From positions 33,610,653 through 33,674,652 of the forward strand of contig NC_079206.1 of the NCBI RefSeq assembly GCF_026745355.1: 64,000 bases of DNA. Reading direction: 5' to 3'. Below are positions 31,806 to 43,300 of the stretch, piece by piece; position 1 is the first letter of the stretch, and every line of letters begins with the position of its first letter. Made by a program: the position numbers and the translations under genes. Under the pieces are notes generated by a model. That model was given only the letters and a program-made list of their open reading frames with translations. It was not told the origin of the DNA and searched no databases. Source of the stretch: Beta vulgaris subsp. vulgaris. Its lineage: Eukaryota > Streptophyta > Magnoliopsida > Caryophyllales > Amaranthaceae.

Positions 31806-34800
31806 TATAACACCCCGATAATTCTCTCTATTCCAAAAATACTTTTCAAATATAAAACTTAGAGAATCATCAAAGCATTATCGCCTGTTTGATAACGTAT
31901 CGGCTTATTCAGAATTTTGCAGTGGAAAACATATAACTAAACTTTAGAATTGAAATTTAATAAATAACAAAGTCAACTTTAAAACCAAATAACAATCTTA
32001 ACGTCAACTCTAAACCAACCACTGGTAGAATAAATGCTTATTGCTGCGGTCATAAAGTGGCCTATTGCGGGGATTTTGGCTGCGCAACAATTAAGGGGGC
32101 AGCAATAGGTAATTAATATATTGTTGCGGTTTAAAACCGCAGCAATATTTGAACATATTGCTACGGTTTCTAGGTAAAACCGCAACAATATATTTAATAT
32201 ATATCAGATTTATAAAACATATTGCTGCGGTTTCAGGAGAAAATCGCAGCAATGTGTTGTAGTTAATAATAAAAAATAGGCATATTGCTGCGGTTCCTAG
32301 CGAAAACCGCAGCAATAGGTACTAGTACAGGTAATTTTTTTTTTTTTTTGCATTTCATCATCAAATTTGAAAAATAAAAATGCTGAAAAAAAAATTAAAC
32401 ACAACAAATTTCTCAAATAATTGCAATACCAGTTTCAAACACAAATTTCTTAGGTAAAAAAATGCAAACATCACTCAATCATTTAAGAAGATAAAAAACG
32501 TAACAATAACTTCAAAATGAACACAACTAAAGCAACACAATGTATACCAAATATACACCATAAACAAAAACTGACTTCAAGATGTACAAAACTAAAATAA
32601 AAAACAAAAACTATATTACAAAAAATAAGAACTGAAAATCAAAAAAAATCCTAAAACAAAAATCTACAAACATATCTAAAAAACGAAAGAAAAGAAAACG
32701 AAAAAGAAAATAAAACGCAAAAAAAAGTGAAAAACAGAAACCAAAAAAGAGAAAACGAAAAACAGATCTCATGTCGTCGGTCCGTTCGCAGTAGTCGCTC
32801 GCATCAATCACCACTCCCCCAGATCTAAACGATTCATCCTCACCAACCGAAGAAGAAAACGAGGGGGAATCGAACCGGATTTGAAGTGAAAATTTGTTTC
32901 TTGCTGATGGCGCCGGTACGTGAACGAGGAGGAGGCCGGTGGATTTGTCGATGGCGACGAAGAACGAGCGATTGTTGATGGCGACAAAGAACGAGCGACT
33001 GTTTATGGCCGGTGGATTTATTGATGGCGACGAAGAACGAACGACGCTGGTGGATTTGTTGATGGCGACAAAAAACGACGGCTGATGGTGAGGTGAGATA
33101 GAGGAAGGCTGATGGATGACGTGATGGAGGGAGGTTGTTGTTAGGTGAAGAGATGGTGAGGAGATATAGGCGTGGGTGTGAGAGTGTTAAAGTGAAAGTG
33201 AGAAATGAGGAGGAAGGAAACGACGCCTATTTTATTAAACCATAATGACCCTATTGTTGCAGTTTTAGATGGAACCGCAACAATAGATTAAAATTATATT
33301 TTTTTAATATTATTTTAATATATTGCTGCAGTTTTTGTCAGAAACCGCAACAATATGTTAGGTCAAATAGTAAATAAAATTCCGCTAAAATCATATACTG
33401 CGGTTTTCGGCCAAAACCGCAGTAATATGGTTATTTTATATTTTTATTTTTTCTTTTTACGTGATATATTGCTGCGTATGGGTAAAACCGCAACAATATC
33501 ACCGCAACAACAAGCAATTATTCTACTAGTGAACTTAACCATATGTATCAACTATAAAACAATAAATAAATCAACATGTTACAGAAGCTCTCCATTCTCG
33601 AACCCACATGATGCATCATCTGCACACCTGTAGATGACTATGCACTACAGAATCTGCTCACCAAGAATGGATCATCACAGGATCAATAAGGTAAAGCCAT
33701 GATCAACACATACAAACAAAACAAGTAATCAGCAAAGTTGAGTACTACATAATAAAGAAATAAACATTCCTAACATGATACTAATAAATATTAAGCAGGA
33801 ATAAATAACAACGTAACAATCTGCAGATAACTTTTACTTAACTAAACTTTAACAACACTTTTTATTACTTTGATGGAATAGTCATTGGACCGAGTTGTTT
33901 AACTAAAACCAGTCTTCCCTTTGGAGGACGAAATAGGGCGCGACTTTGTATTCTCATGACCTAAGATATCGAGGAACCTTTTAAATAAAAATAGGAACGA
34001 TGATCAATCTGAACCCAGAAAAAGCCATGGTCCGCTCACCATGTACCTCAACTCCTGATTGTCCAACTTCAGACGTGCACCGGTCTAAAGTTTATTACTG
34101 TCCAAGTTTCACTTTACATGATTTACCAATTATTACTTGTTATAACACACAAGCAACACAGATAAAATATAAGCAAACATTCACAATTTTATTTTTATCT
34201 TAGGATTAAATAAGTGATCATTCAACTTACAACCCAAGATTAATTCCTTCTTTAATCCAATCTTTCTTATTTGTTGAACCTAGCACACACCAAAGGTATA
34301 AATTATCAACTTACCAAATAAGGCCCATAGTCCTCATAGAGTAGTGCAAATAATAATATAAGGGAACACATGATTCAATCATGATCCAACCCAATAAATA
34401 TATTAATTCCCCCATGTGAATTAATACATAAAGTTTCCAACCAACATGCTTGCATCAATCTTCCATACAAACATGATATAAATCTCATAATTAAATCTCA
34501 TACTTAACATGTTCGCGCACAGGCATAAAACATGTAAAATCCAACATAATGGCAATCATATATGAACTCACAAAGTTCTTATACATGATACTACATAACT
34601 TTCCTTCCTAAAATCATGATACTACATCAATCAACACATAGGTATGCACGTACCTTGTGTAGACAAATTGATAGGCCACTTTAACTACTTTATAAGTCGC
34701 CTACAGAAAACCCTCCGCCTAAAACAACCAATAAATTCAATAATCAATGCTCCAAATAAATTCCAGCAACTTTAAAATACTTTAAATCTCCTTTAAAAAT

Positions 34801-35863
34801 ATTTAGAAGTTGTTTTTATCATTAAAACTTCAATCACTAATATCTCCTAGCATAGTACTACAATACTAGTCATTAAAATCCATAAAACTCCATTAATAAC
34901 AACCTTTTTAAAATTCAAACAACATATAATTTATTAAAACTCCTTTTAAACATACTTAAACATGCTTCAACTCATAAGTATAATCAATTTCATAGTTTAG
35001 GACATACTACTTCTATTTTCCAATCTTTAACACCCTAAAAATCCATGCTTTGATAATTAAAAATCCAATTTAAACATAATATTTAATTTGAATTATTATT
35101 TCTTCAACACATAAAATTAAATGTATAATCATAGATTCATCATTAAAACAGTAAATTAAAGCTTCTAAACATAATTAACACTAAAACAAGTCACAAAAGC
35201 GTAATCTTTAAATAAAACTTGAGGAGGAAGAAAAGTAATCAAACTAACACAAGAAGGAAAGAACAAGAAAAGGCGCTGGCCTGAATAGTGGCAACAGCGA
35301 CGTGCTCACGGTGGTGGTCGACGGTGATTATGGTGTGAAGTGGAGGATTTCTTATTGAGGAAGAAATTATTTCTTGGAAGAGAAGAAATGAGGAGAGGAG
35401 AAAAAACGTGAAAGAAAGAGACAGAAAGTATGCGCGCCTGTTTTGTGAGAGGGAGGAGAGAGAAAGTTTGTGTGTGGGTAAAATTTGGGTTCAATATATT
35501 TATAGGTGTGTTTTTCTTTTGGGTTTAGGAAAATGAAATTGGGCTTTAAATAGAGTTTAATGATGAATAGGATTGATAATTAAACTCCTATCATCACTAG
35601 AATTTCTTTTCCTAATCTAGTAAGGATTTGGGTTCCTGAATCTCATTTAAACTCCTTTTTCAAATCCAAAAATTATATTAAATGTTTTTCAAAGCATGCC
35701 TTAACAAAATATTTTCACTTCCTTAAATCCTTAAAATAATTCCTTTGACTTTCAAAAATAGTCAACCTTTTAAATGAATAAATATTTGAAAATAAATAAT
35801 ATTTAAATATAAATATATATCCTAAAATATATTATAAAATCCATAAATTTAGAGCGCATTACA
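31806..35863 (-). repeat. 5' LTR of a minus-strand LTR element, interrupted by a CACTA element
   Basis: Runs from TATAACACCCCGATAATTC (TG mutated to TA) to GCGCATTACA, about 2.5 kb without the 1.5-kb CACTA insertion. It shares its start with 47519 onwards, its middle with 49360-50486 and its right half with 43300-44729, so it belongs to the same family as the Tekay-type element to the right. No coding signal. The region 35220-35480 is a GA-rich probable leader. Confidence 0.8.
32020..33531. mobile_element. Non-autonomous CACTA (En/Spm) element 1
   Basis: It starts CACTGGTAGAATAA and ends TTATTCTACTAGTG, inverted termini differing at one base over 14, with the three-base target duplication AAC on both sides (32017-32019, 33532-33534). 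The subterminal regions carry many repeats of 'attgctgcggtttt' in both orientations, which are the likely transposase-binding sites. The 1512 bp have no transposase. The centre (about 32760-33230) is GC-richer and contains short imperfect repeats of 'gatggcgacgaagaacgagcga', perhaps a captured host sequence. Confidence 0.9.
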
Positions 35864-36376
35864 TCTAATCACAAGAAATTCAACACTTCTTCTTTAAAAA
35901 AACCACAACACCTAAGTTTCAATGTAGTGTAGTTGAAGATCGTGCACTCATTTCGGCATATTTAGAGTGCGGAGGAGATGTGTTGAAGGGAACGAACCAA
36001 AATAGTGATGTTTATGGGGTGTAGTATTTAAGAGTGTGGAAGTGTCATGACGACTCAATGCAACTTTACGTCCAAGGACATTCAAAGGTGTTACTAGTCG
36101 TTGGGAAAAAAATCAACGAAGATGTGCATGCATGGACCGGGATACATGCGGAGGCGGAAAAGAAGAAGGGGTTTGGTTGCAATTAAGAAGACGTCCTAAT
36201 TGGGCGTCTGATATGTGGAAAAAAGCTCATGGGCCCCGATTTACATTGGAGCATGCATGGAATGTTATGAAATACTATGGCAATGGGAAGATGGCACCCA
36301 AATGAGCGGTGGAAGCTCAAAACAGTCTGGTCAGACGAAAGTGCGAGGTCAAAGCGTTCTGATGGCATCAAGAATG
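35864..36376 (+). pseudogene. Possible decayed gene fragment, unidentified
   Basis: The base composition changes from the AT-rich LTR. A stretch near 36203-36304 reads in one frame RPNWASDMWKKAHGPRFTLEHAW, followed by a short basic tail and a stop. The 'FTLEHAW..MK' pattern recalls the Myb/SANT-like second proteins of PIF/Harbinger transposons and their host relatives. Upstream frames are broken. This is a weak resemblance only. Confidence 0.3.
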
Positions 36377-36522
36377 TTTTAAATTGGTTCTAGTATGCAA
36401 TTTAGTTGTATCGTACTTTAATTATGAATGTGTATATGTCGTAACTTTTGATTATCAATGTATCCTTATCATCATCGTCATAATTATTATTATCATATTA
36501 TTATCGTTTTCATTCTTATTCT

Positions 36523-36750
36523 ACTCATTATTATTATTATTATTACTATTACTATTACTATTACTATTACTATTACTATTACTATTACTATTACTATTAC
36601 TATTACTATTACTATTACTATTACTATTACTATTACTATTACTATTACTATTACTATTACTATTACTATTACTATTACTATTACTATTACTATTACTATT
36701 ACTATTACTATTACTATTACTATTACTATTATTATTACTATTATTATTAC
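36523..36750. repeat. Microsatellite (ATTACT)n with ATT flanks
   Basis: A nearly pure hexamer array (attact, equal to tat-tac alternation) runs from about 36541 to 36730, some thirty units, framed by imperfect (att)n. Long open frames of poly-Leu or poly-Thr-Ile across it are artefacts of the repeat. Confidence 0.95.
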
Positions 36751-36822
36751 GTAGTGCTAGACTCGTAAATTAATACTATTATCCCCAACAGTAGTATCTA
36801 TAATAGGAGACTTGTGCAACAA

Positions 36823-37388
36823 TGTCTAGACCCAAAACCCAAACTGAGCTCCGCCTTCAGACCTGCAAAAAGGGACCCACCCTGGAGGTTTGGGTGGTAC
36901 CTCCCCCCCGAAGCTTAAGTTAGGTATTAGGAGTAGAAAGGAAACTTTTTGGAGAGAAAGTAGAGAGAGAGAATTTATGGCAAAATAACAGTACACTGCT
37001 ATCAAAAACGTACCTTTTCCCTGATTTCAAGGACTATTTATAGTGTCTGAAAAGATTGTTGTACCTTGATGTCACCCTAATTTGAGAGCATATGATTGGC
37101 TAAGCAGTAATATTATGACACAGGGCAATCATTGATTGGAAAGCACACATCATCCATTCTATAGAGTTGTTCCTTGCTTTTACTGGGCCTAAGTACAGGT
37201 TGGGCCAGAAGAAGCGCTAGTACAACTCTCTTTATTCAGAAAGCTGTACTTTAGGCCATACATTTTTATGGAGCATGTACTTTACTACAGTAGCAAAGTG
37301 CCACGTGCAGGGTGGCGATGGAGCCACGTGTAGGGTGTCGATGGAGCCACGTGTCTCATTTATAGCCGTTGATATTTTAGGCTACAAC
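36823..37388 (-). repeat. Probable LTR with a triple G-box, minus strand
   Basis: On the minus strand the sequence begins TGTTGTAGCC at 37388, preceded by a purine tract (plus strand 'tttaccccttaaaagagg'), which fits a 3' LTR and its polypurine tract. A CA end would be at 36823. Three CACGTG hexamers lie at 37302, 37325 and 37348, exactly 23 bases apart, within repeats of 'gtcgatggagccacgtgt'. I do not find the second LTR, so the element is partial. Confidence 0.5.
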
Positions 37389-37582
37389 ATTTACCCCTTA
37401 AAAGAGGATTTTTACCATTTAGGCACCCAGACAGTTGGAATTCTCTTTTAACCGACGGGAACTGCCCTATCGTTTTCAAGATGGAAAGGGCGCCATTTTG
37501 CCGTCTCAATCAGGTCAACCCTCTAGGGTTTTTTGGGGTGCAACGGTTACTTTATCAGAGGGGGAGGTCATTTTTACCTTCC

Positions 37583-37590
37583 TATAAATA
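37583..37590 (+). promoter_or_regulatory. TATA box of the downstream gene
   Basis: TATAAATA lies about 276 bases before the ATG at 37866 and is followed by a GA/CT-rich leader ('gagagagagactctgctc'), a common form of plant core promoter and 5' UTR. Confidence 0.55.
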
Positions 37591-37865
37591 TGACCCCTTG
37601 TCCTTTCTGAAATCATTTCACATCCTTAAGAGAACATTTTAGAGAGAGAGACTCTGCTCAATTTTTCATTGAACTTTAGAGAGAGAAAGAGCCTTCGTCC
37701 AAGATTTCGTTAAGTTTCTTTAATCCATCCAATATCTTCGCTAAGTTTCTTTAATCCGTCCTAGATATTCGCTAAGTTTCCTCCATCCGTCCAATAAATT
37801 CAACAAGTATTTCTTCTGCTAATTCTTATTTCGTGCTTTTCCTTTTTCATTCTTTTTAAGAAAAA

Positions 37866-40800
37866 ATGGATTCGTCCTCTTCATCGAATAATCCCGGCCG
37901 CTTAAGGGTTGGTGTTAACCCTAGAATAAGGAGCCTTTCTTCCTCGGCATATTCTAGAGTTGGGCCTATTCTGGCCGGACATGTATTTTATTTATTTGGA
38001 CATGGACGAGAAAGTCAGACGACCCAGTCTTTACCTATGCAGTGTAAACTAGTGCGCGTCAAGCAAACAACTCGTATTAGACGAGGGGCGAATCTCCGGC
38101 CTCGAGCTCGGAAATGGAAGTATAAACAGGTCGAGTCCCTGAAGGAGGGGAGCGTGAGATTTAAAGTGCTCGACCAGCCAACTGAACTCCCTCTCCTAAG
38201 AACGTCCAGGAAGAGAGGATCACTCAGAGGACCTCCGAGGCCAGCCCGTCCGGACAAGCTTTGGTGGTGGATGAGTCCAATGATGTGGAGGTCTCCTCAA
38301 ACCCGTCCTATGATTCGGGGGAGCCATCCACCACATCTTTTGAAATTAGATGCCGCCTAGGTCCCCTATCAGACCCTATATTCATCCTAGCCGACAATAG
38401 TTGGCTTGGACGAGTAGGATCGGACATCAAACATTTTTCTTCTGCAATACCAATGCCAGGGTTCTCCTTCATACTGCTAGGTAGGGAGAATACCATAGTA
38501 AATGCCTCGACCGTCCATTTTGCCGTTTATCGGCTAGCTTTTGACGCAGGGTTGCGATTTCCTTGGATCTATTCATAAGCCGCCTACTTCATTATTACAA
38601 CATTGGCTACAATCAACTTGCCCCTAACTCATGGCAGAACATTCTAACTTTCTTGGCCATCTGTGAGTTAAAGGGAGTTGATCCCTCTTTGGCCGCCCTT
38701 ACTCAGATACATTATGTATCCAAAGTCTCCAGAACAATAGATGGAGCTTGGTTTAGCATTTGTAAGAGTCATGGCTTCCTGACGTCTTAGGATAAAACGT
38801 CTAAAATGCATGCTTGGAAGGTAGAGCTTCTATTCGTCCAAGCTCCCTCCGAAGCAGTTGCCAGACTTTACCGCTATTTCAGCCGAGCCCCAACTAATAC
38901 CGGTCGAACAACTTCATTCATGGAGCTAGAAGATGATTCAGCTGAGGAAATGATCGAGTACTTCCAAATTACGGAGTAGTCTACCCCTAACAATTCGTCC
39001 TTCAAGGGTCTGTCCAACTGGATTCCCTTTAAGGAGATGTTTTATAATGACAACTTTCTGGTTGCCGCAGGCTTGCGGTAGGTCGAGGATAGAGGTATAT
39101 TTGCTCAGATGTCGCTAAGTAAATAGCTTCGTCTTATAATTGTATCTTAACCTTAGTGCTTTTTTCTTTTTCAACTATAGTCAAAGCCGTCCTGAAAAAG
39201 TCTTGGCTAGGAGACGTAAGTATGTCTAAATTCACTAGCTCGCTGTGGAAAGAGTACAGCAAGTCCGGCTCTGAAAAGAGGACAGACACCTTAGTAAGTA
39301 AAAATTTCCCTTTTTTTTGTGACCGGCTTCTTTCTTGGACGAACCCTTCTCTAGAACGGAAGGCGTCCAAGAAGCTTCAGGCCGGTCTTCCTTAACCCAT
39401 GAGGCTTCCTCAACATGTTGGTTTCATTGACGATTCACCACATCTGGACTCCCCTTGCTTCGAAGAGGAAGGCGACCAAACTTCATAATGCCGGTTTCCT
39501 TCTTTTGCAGGACCTCGTCCAGGGAACCAATATTTTTATTGATTTTCTTGGACGAGCTCTTACTTATGGACGCTCGCAGCTTCCAAGAGAAAGGAGGCCT
39601 AACCCTTGGTGGCCGATTTTTCTTCCTGGGGGAGGCATCGTCCATAATGCTTTTTTACTTCCTTGGACGAACTCTCACCCAGCTAGAAATAATTTGATGA
39701 CGGTCTCCCTCTTTGGCAGGGCCTCGTCCAGGGGCCAACTTAGTTGGATCTTGCCGATCTCCTTCTTCGGGCAGGCCCCGTCCAAATTGAGGTTTTGTTA
39801 TTCTTGGGATGATTACCTTTTCTCTTGGCGCTTATGTATGTATCTTGTCTTTTCTCAGAAAAACACTCCAACGTCTAGGGCATTGGCGGAGAAGGTGGCT
39901 ACAAAGAAAAGGCCAGCCGCAACGAAGATGCCCCTCCTCCCAAAAAATCCAAAGGCGTTACGGCCAAGAAAAACAAAAGTTGACAGGCCTTCCTTGCCGA
40001 AGGTCGAAATTCCTCCTTCAACAGAGGAGACGACCATGGTTCCATATACATGCGCAGTGGGTTTGGCGCCCCCCATTACTACGGAGTAACCGGACGCGGT
40101 TGTTATCTTGGACGAGGCCGAAGGGGCCGAAAAGAACATTTCTCAGCCGGACGCGGCTAAGGACATCTCGGCTTTTTCTGGCCAGTAGCGGGGCTTGTTT
40201 CACAGATGCCCCAGGCTTATAGTTCGACCGCTCGATCTTCTGGTGAGTCTTACTATTCTAAAATAGTTAGAATTCTGCGCGTGGGCGAACGTCTAATGAG
40301 TCCGTCCAACAACTGGTTGTGGTTATACCCGTCCGAAATACTGACGACTCTCCTCTTTCAGATAAAGGCAAGGGGACAGCTGAAGTAGCTCCTGACGGTT
40401 CTTCTTTTTTGTCGGACGACGACTCCTCGGCGGCTTTTGCGAGGATGACTTCAACCGACCGTGAGAAGCTCAAGTAGGATCTCTTCAAATGCTTCCCTGA
40501 GCCTTACATTAAAAGTTTAAGAGGGGCTTCATCTGGGCATTTAGGCTACATGTCTCAACTAGCTGTCGAGGTATAATCTTCATTTTTCTGCAGACTTTCT
40601 TTCATACTTTGCCAATTTGATTTATTTTATGATTGTCCTGACATGGTTTAACCTTCCCTTTCTCAGCTATTCGCTCGCAACATAATAACTAAGGACTGGG
40701 TAAGATTGCTCAGAAAAGAAAACAAGCAGCTCGTCAGGGATGCTAGAACTGCAGGGGACAAGGCTCAGTTTGACACCAATCTATTTGACTTATTTCACTT
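37866..40800 (+). pseudogene. Broken 'putative gypsy-type transposon' (Transposase_28-like) gene with introns
   Basis: The ATG at 37866 starts a Ser-rich frame (MDSSSSSNNPGR). After a shift near 38255 the conserved core follows: FAVYRLAFDAGLRFPW, then another shift, FISRLLHYYNIGYNQLAPNSW and LTFLAICELKGVDPSL (about 38563-38690), and FSICKSHGF. This is the pattern of the plant family annotated as putative gypsy-type transposon proteins, whose function is unknown. Stops lie at 38788 and 38977. Downstream are plausible splice sites: GT at 39070 to AG at 39180, GT at 39294 to AG at 39859, and AG sites near 40361 and 40668. An exon piece encodes a Lys/Ala/Pro-rich stretch near 39900. The gene lies antisense to the LTR at 36823-37388. 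It stops being recognisable near 40800. Confidence 0.6.
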
Positions 40801-40832
40801 GTGTGCATGAGTGAAAACAAAATCTTGTAGTT

Positions 40833-41375
40833 TCAAAATTGATTCTTATACCCATGCAAACAAGACGAAATGACAAAAACCACAAAACTTCTCTTGAAAT
40901 CATCTCCGGCCCCCAAAGTGAGAATCCTCTCCGGCATTTTTATAGTTTTAGGGCTTCCTTTATCCAAACCCCATATACTCCTCCATTGTTCCGAAAGAAT
41001 ACTATATTCTTCATTGTCATCATCCTTCATTGCTTCCTTCACAGCCTTAGAACCCATAGGAAGTCCAAGAGTCACTTGGGCATCTTCTCGGTCAATCGTG
41101 ATCTTCCCATCTCGTACATATAATGTATGACTATATGGGTCAAAGTTCTCAATAAGCCAAAGACTTAGCTTATTGTTTAGAGCCTCGAACCCCAACTCAA
41201 GAACAACACCGAACCCGATATCTTTTACGGCTTGTCTTTGTTCGGAACTCATCCTTTCAATCATAGAGTGAAGTCCGGATGGAGACATACGACTTCCAAA
41301 CTTACGGACGAAATTTTTTCTTTCAACTTCCTCCATTGAAATGTGATGTACAAAACCAAACCTGATGAAAATCAT
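40833..41375 (-). pseudogene. Fragment of a plant-mobile-domain/Ulp1-type transposon protein
   Basis: A 180-codon minus-strand frame. Residues 14-150 (MEEVERKNFVRKFGSRMSP, MSSEQRQAVKDIGFGVVLEL, LSLWLIENFDPYSHTL, DAQVTLGLPMGSKAVKEA) match the N-terminal domain seen in many plant MULE/CACTA-borne proteins that also carry a Ulp1-like C48 protease. The ending FVVFVISSCLHGYKNQF would be mid-protein in that family, so the fragment is cut at its 3' end next to the gene fragment at 37866-40800. The first ~14 codons probably follow a splice acceptor rather than being true coding. No protease domain is visible. Confidence 0.55.
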
Positions 41376-43200
41376 ATAAACAAACTATATAAACTCATAA
41401 CCATTATGCAACAAGTGAAATATAAAGTATGTGATATAGCTATAAGCATATATGCAACAATGTGAATGAATCAAATGAGTTAGTTACTTTTGTGATGATA
41501 TAATTTAGATTTTATTTTAGCTCTATGTATTTAGCTTTAATTTTCCTTTTTCCTCTCTTTCTTTGTGAATAATAACGTTGTTTTTATTTTTCGCTACTTC
41601 TCCAATCTCCCTCATACTTTTTCCTGTCTCCTTCTTTCTTTATTCTTATTACTCTCCAAGACACATGAATATAGGAAGGACAAACAAATGGGATTATAAA
41701 CGAGAGAAATGATGAGACATATCATTTTGAAATGATGATATAACCTTCAGTTCCTTTAAAGATGGAGTCTATTACCTTTAGGGAAAAACGAGCAATTCAA
41801 AGTTATTTGAAAATGTTGGACATGAAGCTAAAAGATGCATTGTTTGGAGCAAAGTTAGTGACGTATGTTTGGAGTGAATGAGCAAATATGGTTCTTATAT
41901 TTTCTCAAAGGTATAGGCAATGAGGATATCTCATCTTGTGCTTTGTTATGCATTTTCTTGTTCTTCTAACCCAAAATAAAATTACTTATCAGAACTAGCA
42001 TGTAACAATGACTAGTAAGAATGTTGAACTCTGAATTTTTTTCTTTCTTTCCCTTTCTAAGTTCCAATGTAGAATATTTACAGTAAAGATTTTAAGTAGG
42101 TGTGCCTCCTAGAGCTAAAATGTGATCCACCAAGACCATAGAAACTTTAACAATCATTTTTAGCTAAAATATAACTCATGGTGGCTAAAAATACATCACC
42201 ACTAGCTTAAAAGTACATCAAGAGTGGATTAAAAGTACATTATTGTTTTATTAAAAGTACATCAAGAGTGGATTAAAAGTACATCATTGTTTTATTAAAA
42301 ATACATCACCACTAGCTATATTTTATATGTGCTCAAGTAGTTAGTCAAATGTTTTAGCACAACGCCTTGGACACTGATTCATCAAATTATCAACTCATAT
42401 AACATAATAAGTGGCTTAAATATCCATCATGAATTGGCTAAAAGCACATCACAAATTGCCTACAAGTACATCTTCAATTATACATGCTTAATATTTAGAA
42501 TCAGAACCACATTTTCAATAGGAGCTACCTCTTTAACATTTTTCTCTAAAATCAGAACAAAATTCCCTCTCCTCCTAATTTACTGTGAATCATAACACCT
42601 CTGCTTCACTCTTCATTCTTTCTCTGTAATTTACCATGTAATTAAATCATTCTTCACTTTTATCATTTTGTTTTCAATTTTTCATATGACTGTTTCATAA
42701 TTCAAGGCGCGAACCCTAGAATTTTCAACGATTTTCGAATTTTTCTCAAAAAAAATTTAATGGCGAAATTTCAGTCCAGAATAACAACCTTAAATTCGTT
42801 GATAATTTGTTTGATATGATCGATTTTCGAGATTAAGCTTAAAAAAAATCCTCAAATCCAACAAATAACTACTAAATTAAGATTAAAAAATCCGAAAAAT
42901 TACCACGTCAAATCTTCTTCGAGCTTCAATGGAGAACTTTGAATCTTGTTTGAGCTTTCGTTGAGGAAAAATTGCTAGTTTTGAATGTTGTTGAAGCTTG
43001 AATCGTGGACGAAAATGGTGGCAAGCAATTGTAAGTTGGTGAGTTTCTTTTGCACGACGTTTTTTTTTTATTCGGTGGTTTTTTTGGGATTAATGACACC
43101 CAAAAACCGAATAAATAAAAACCGTTAGATTAAAAAGATCCAAAGGCTTATATTTGTTCTCATATAATTAGCTTTTCTCACATAATCATGGTATTCTCAC
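41376..43200. other. AT-rich non-coding region with short repeats, possibly MULE-derived
   Basis: No ORF with a recognisable domain. Around 42710-43060 the sequence looks like the leader of the minus-strand fragment at 40833-41375. At 43066-43115 there is an imperfect foldback built on 'attcggt..ttttgggt', and 43125-43210 has repeated 'ttctcacata' phrases that recall Mutator-like termini. I could not pair two ends. Confidence 0.35.
42185..42316. repeat. Two 44-bp tandem units inside matching 22-bp flanks
   Basis: Units at 42207-42250 and 42251-42294 differ by one base. Both contain 'aaaagtacatcaagagtgg'. The array is bracketed by 'ctaaaaatacatcaccactagc' and 'ttaaaaatacatcaccactagc'. Confidence 0.85.
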
Positions 43201-43210
43201 ATGAGCCCAA

Positions 43211-43300
43211 ATATATATATATATATATATATATTATATTAATATATATATATTATATATATATTATTATATATATATATATATTAATATATATATATAT
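43211..43300. repeat. (TA)n microsatellite
   Basis: Long AT dinucleotide runs with a few extra bases. The truncated LTR to the right begins at its edge, so it may mark the rearrangement point. Confidence 0.9.

Noticed and set aside
32611..32814. Phe-rich minus-strand ORF in CACTA element 1
   Set aside because: Low-complexity translation of an A-rich tract.
36384..36773. Poly-leucine and Thr-Ile open frames
   Set aside because: They are translations of the ATTACT microsatellite and have no other coding signal.
43066..43115. Foldback as a terminator or microRNA hairpin
   Set aside because: The arms are short and mismatched and pair only around a T-rich/A-rich core.
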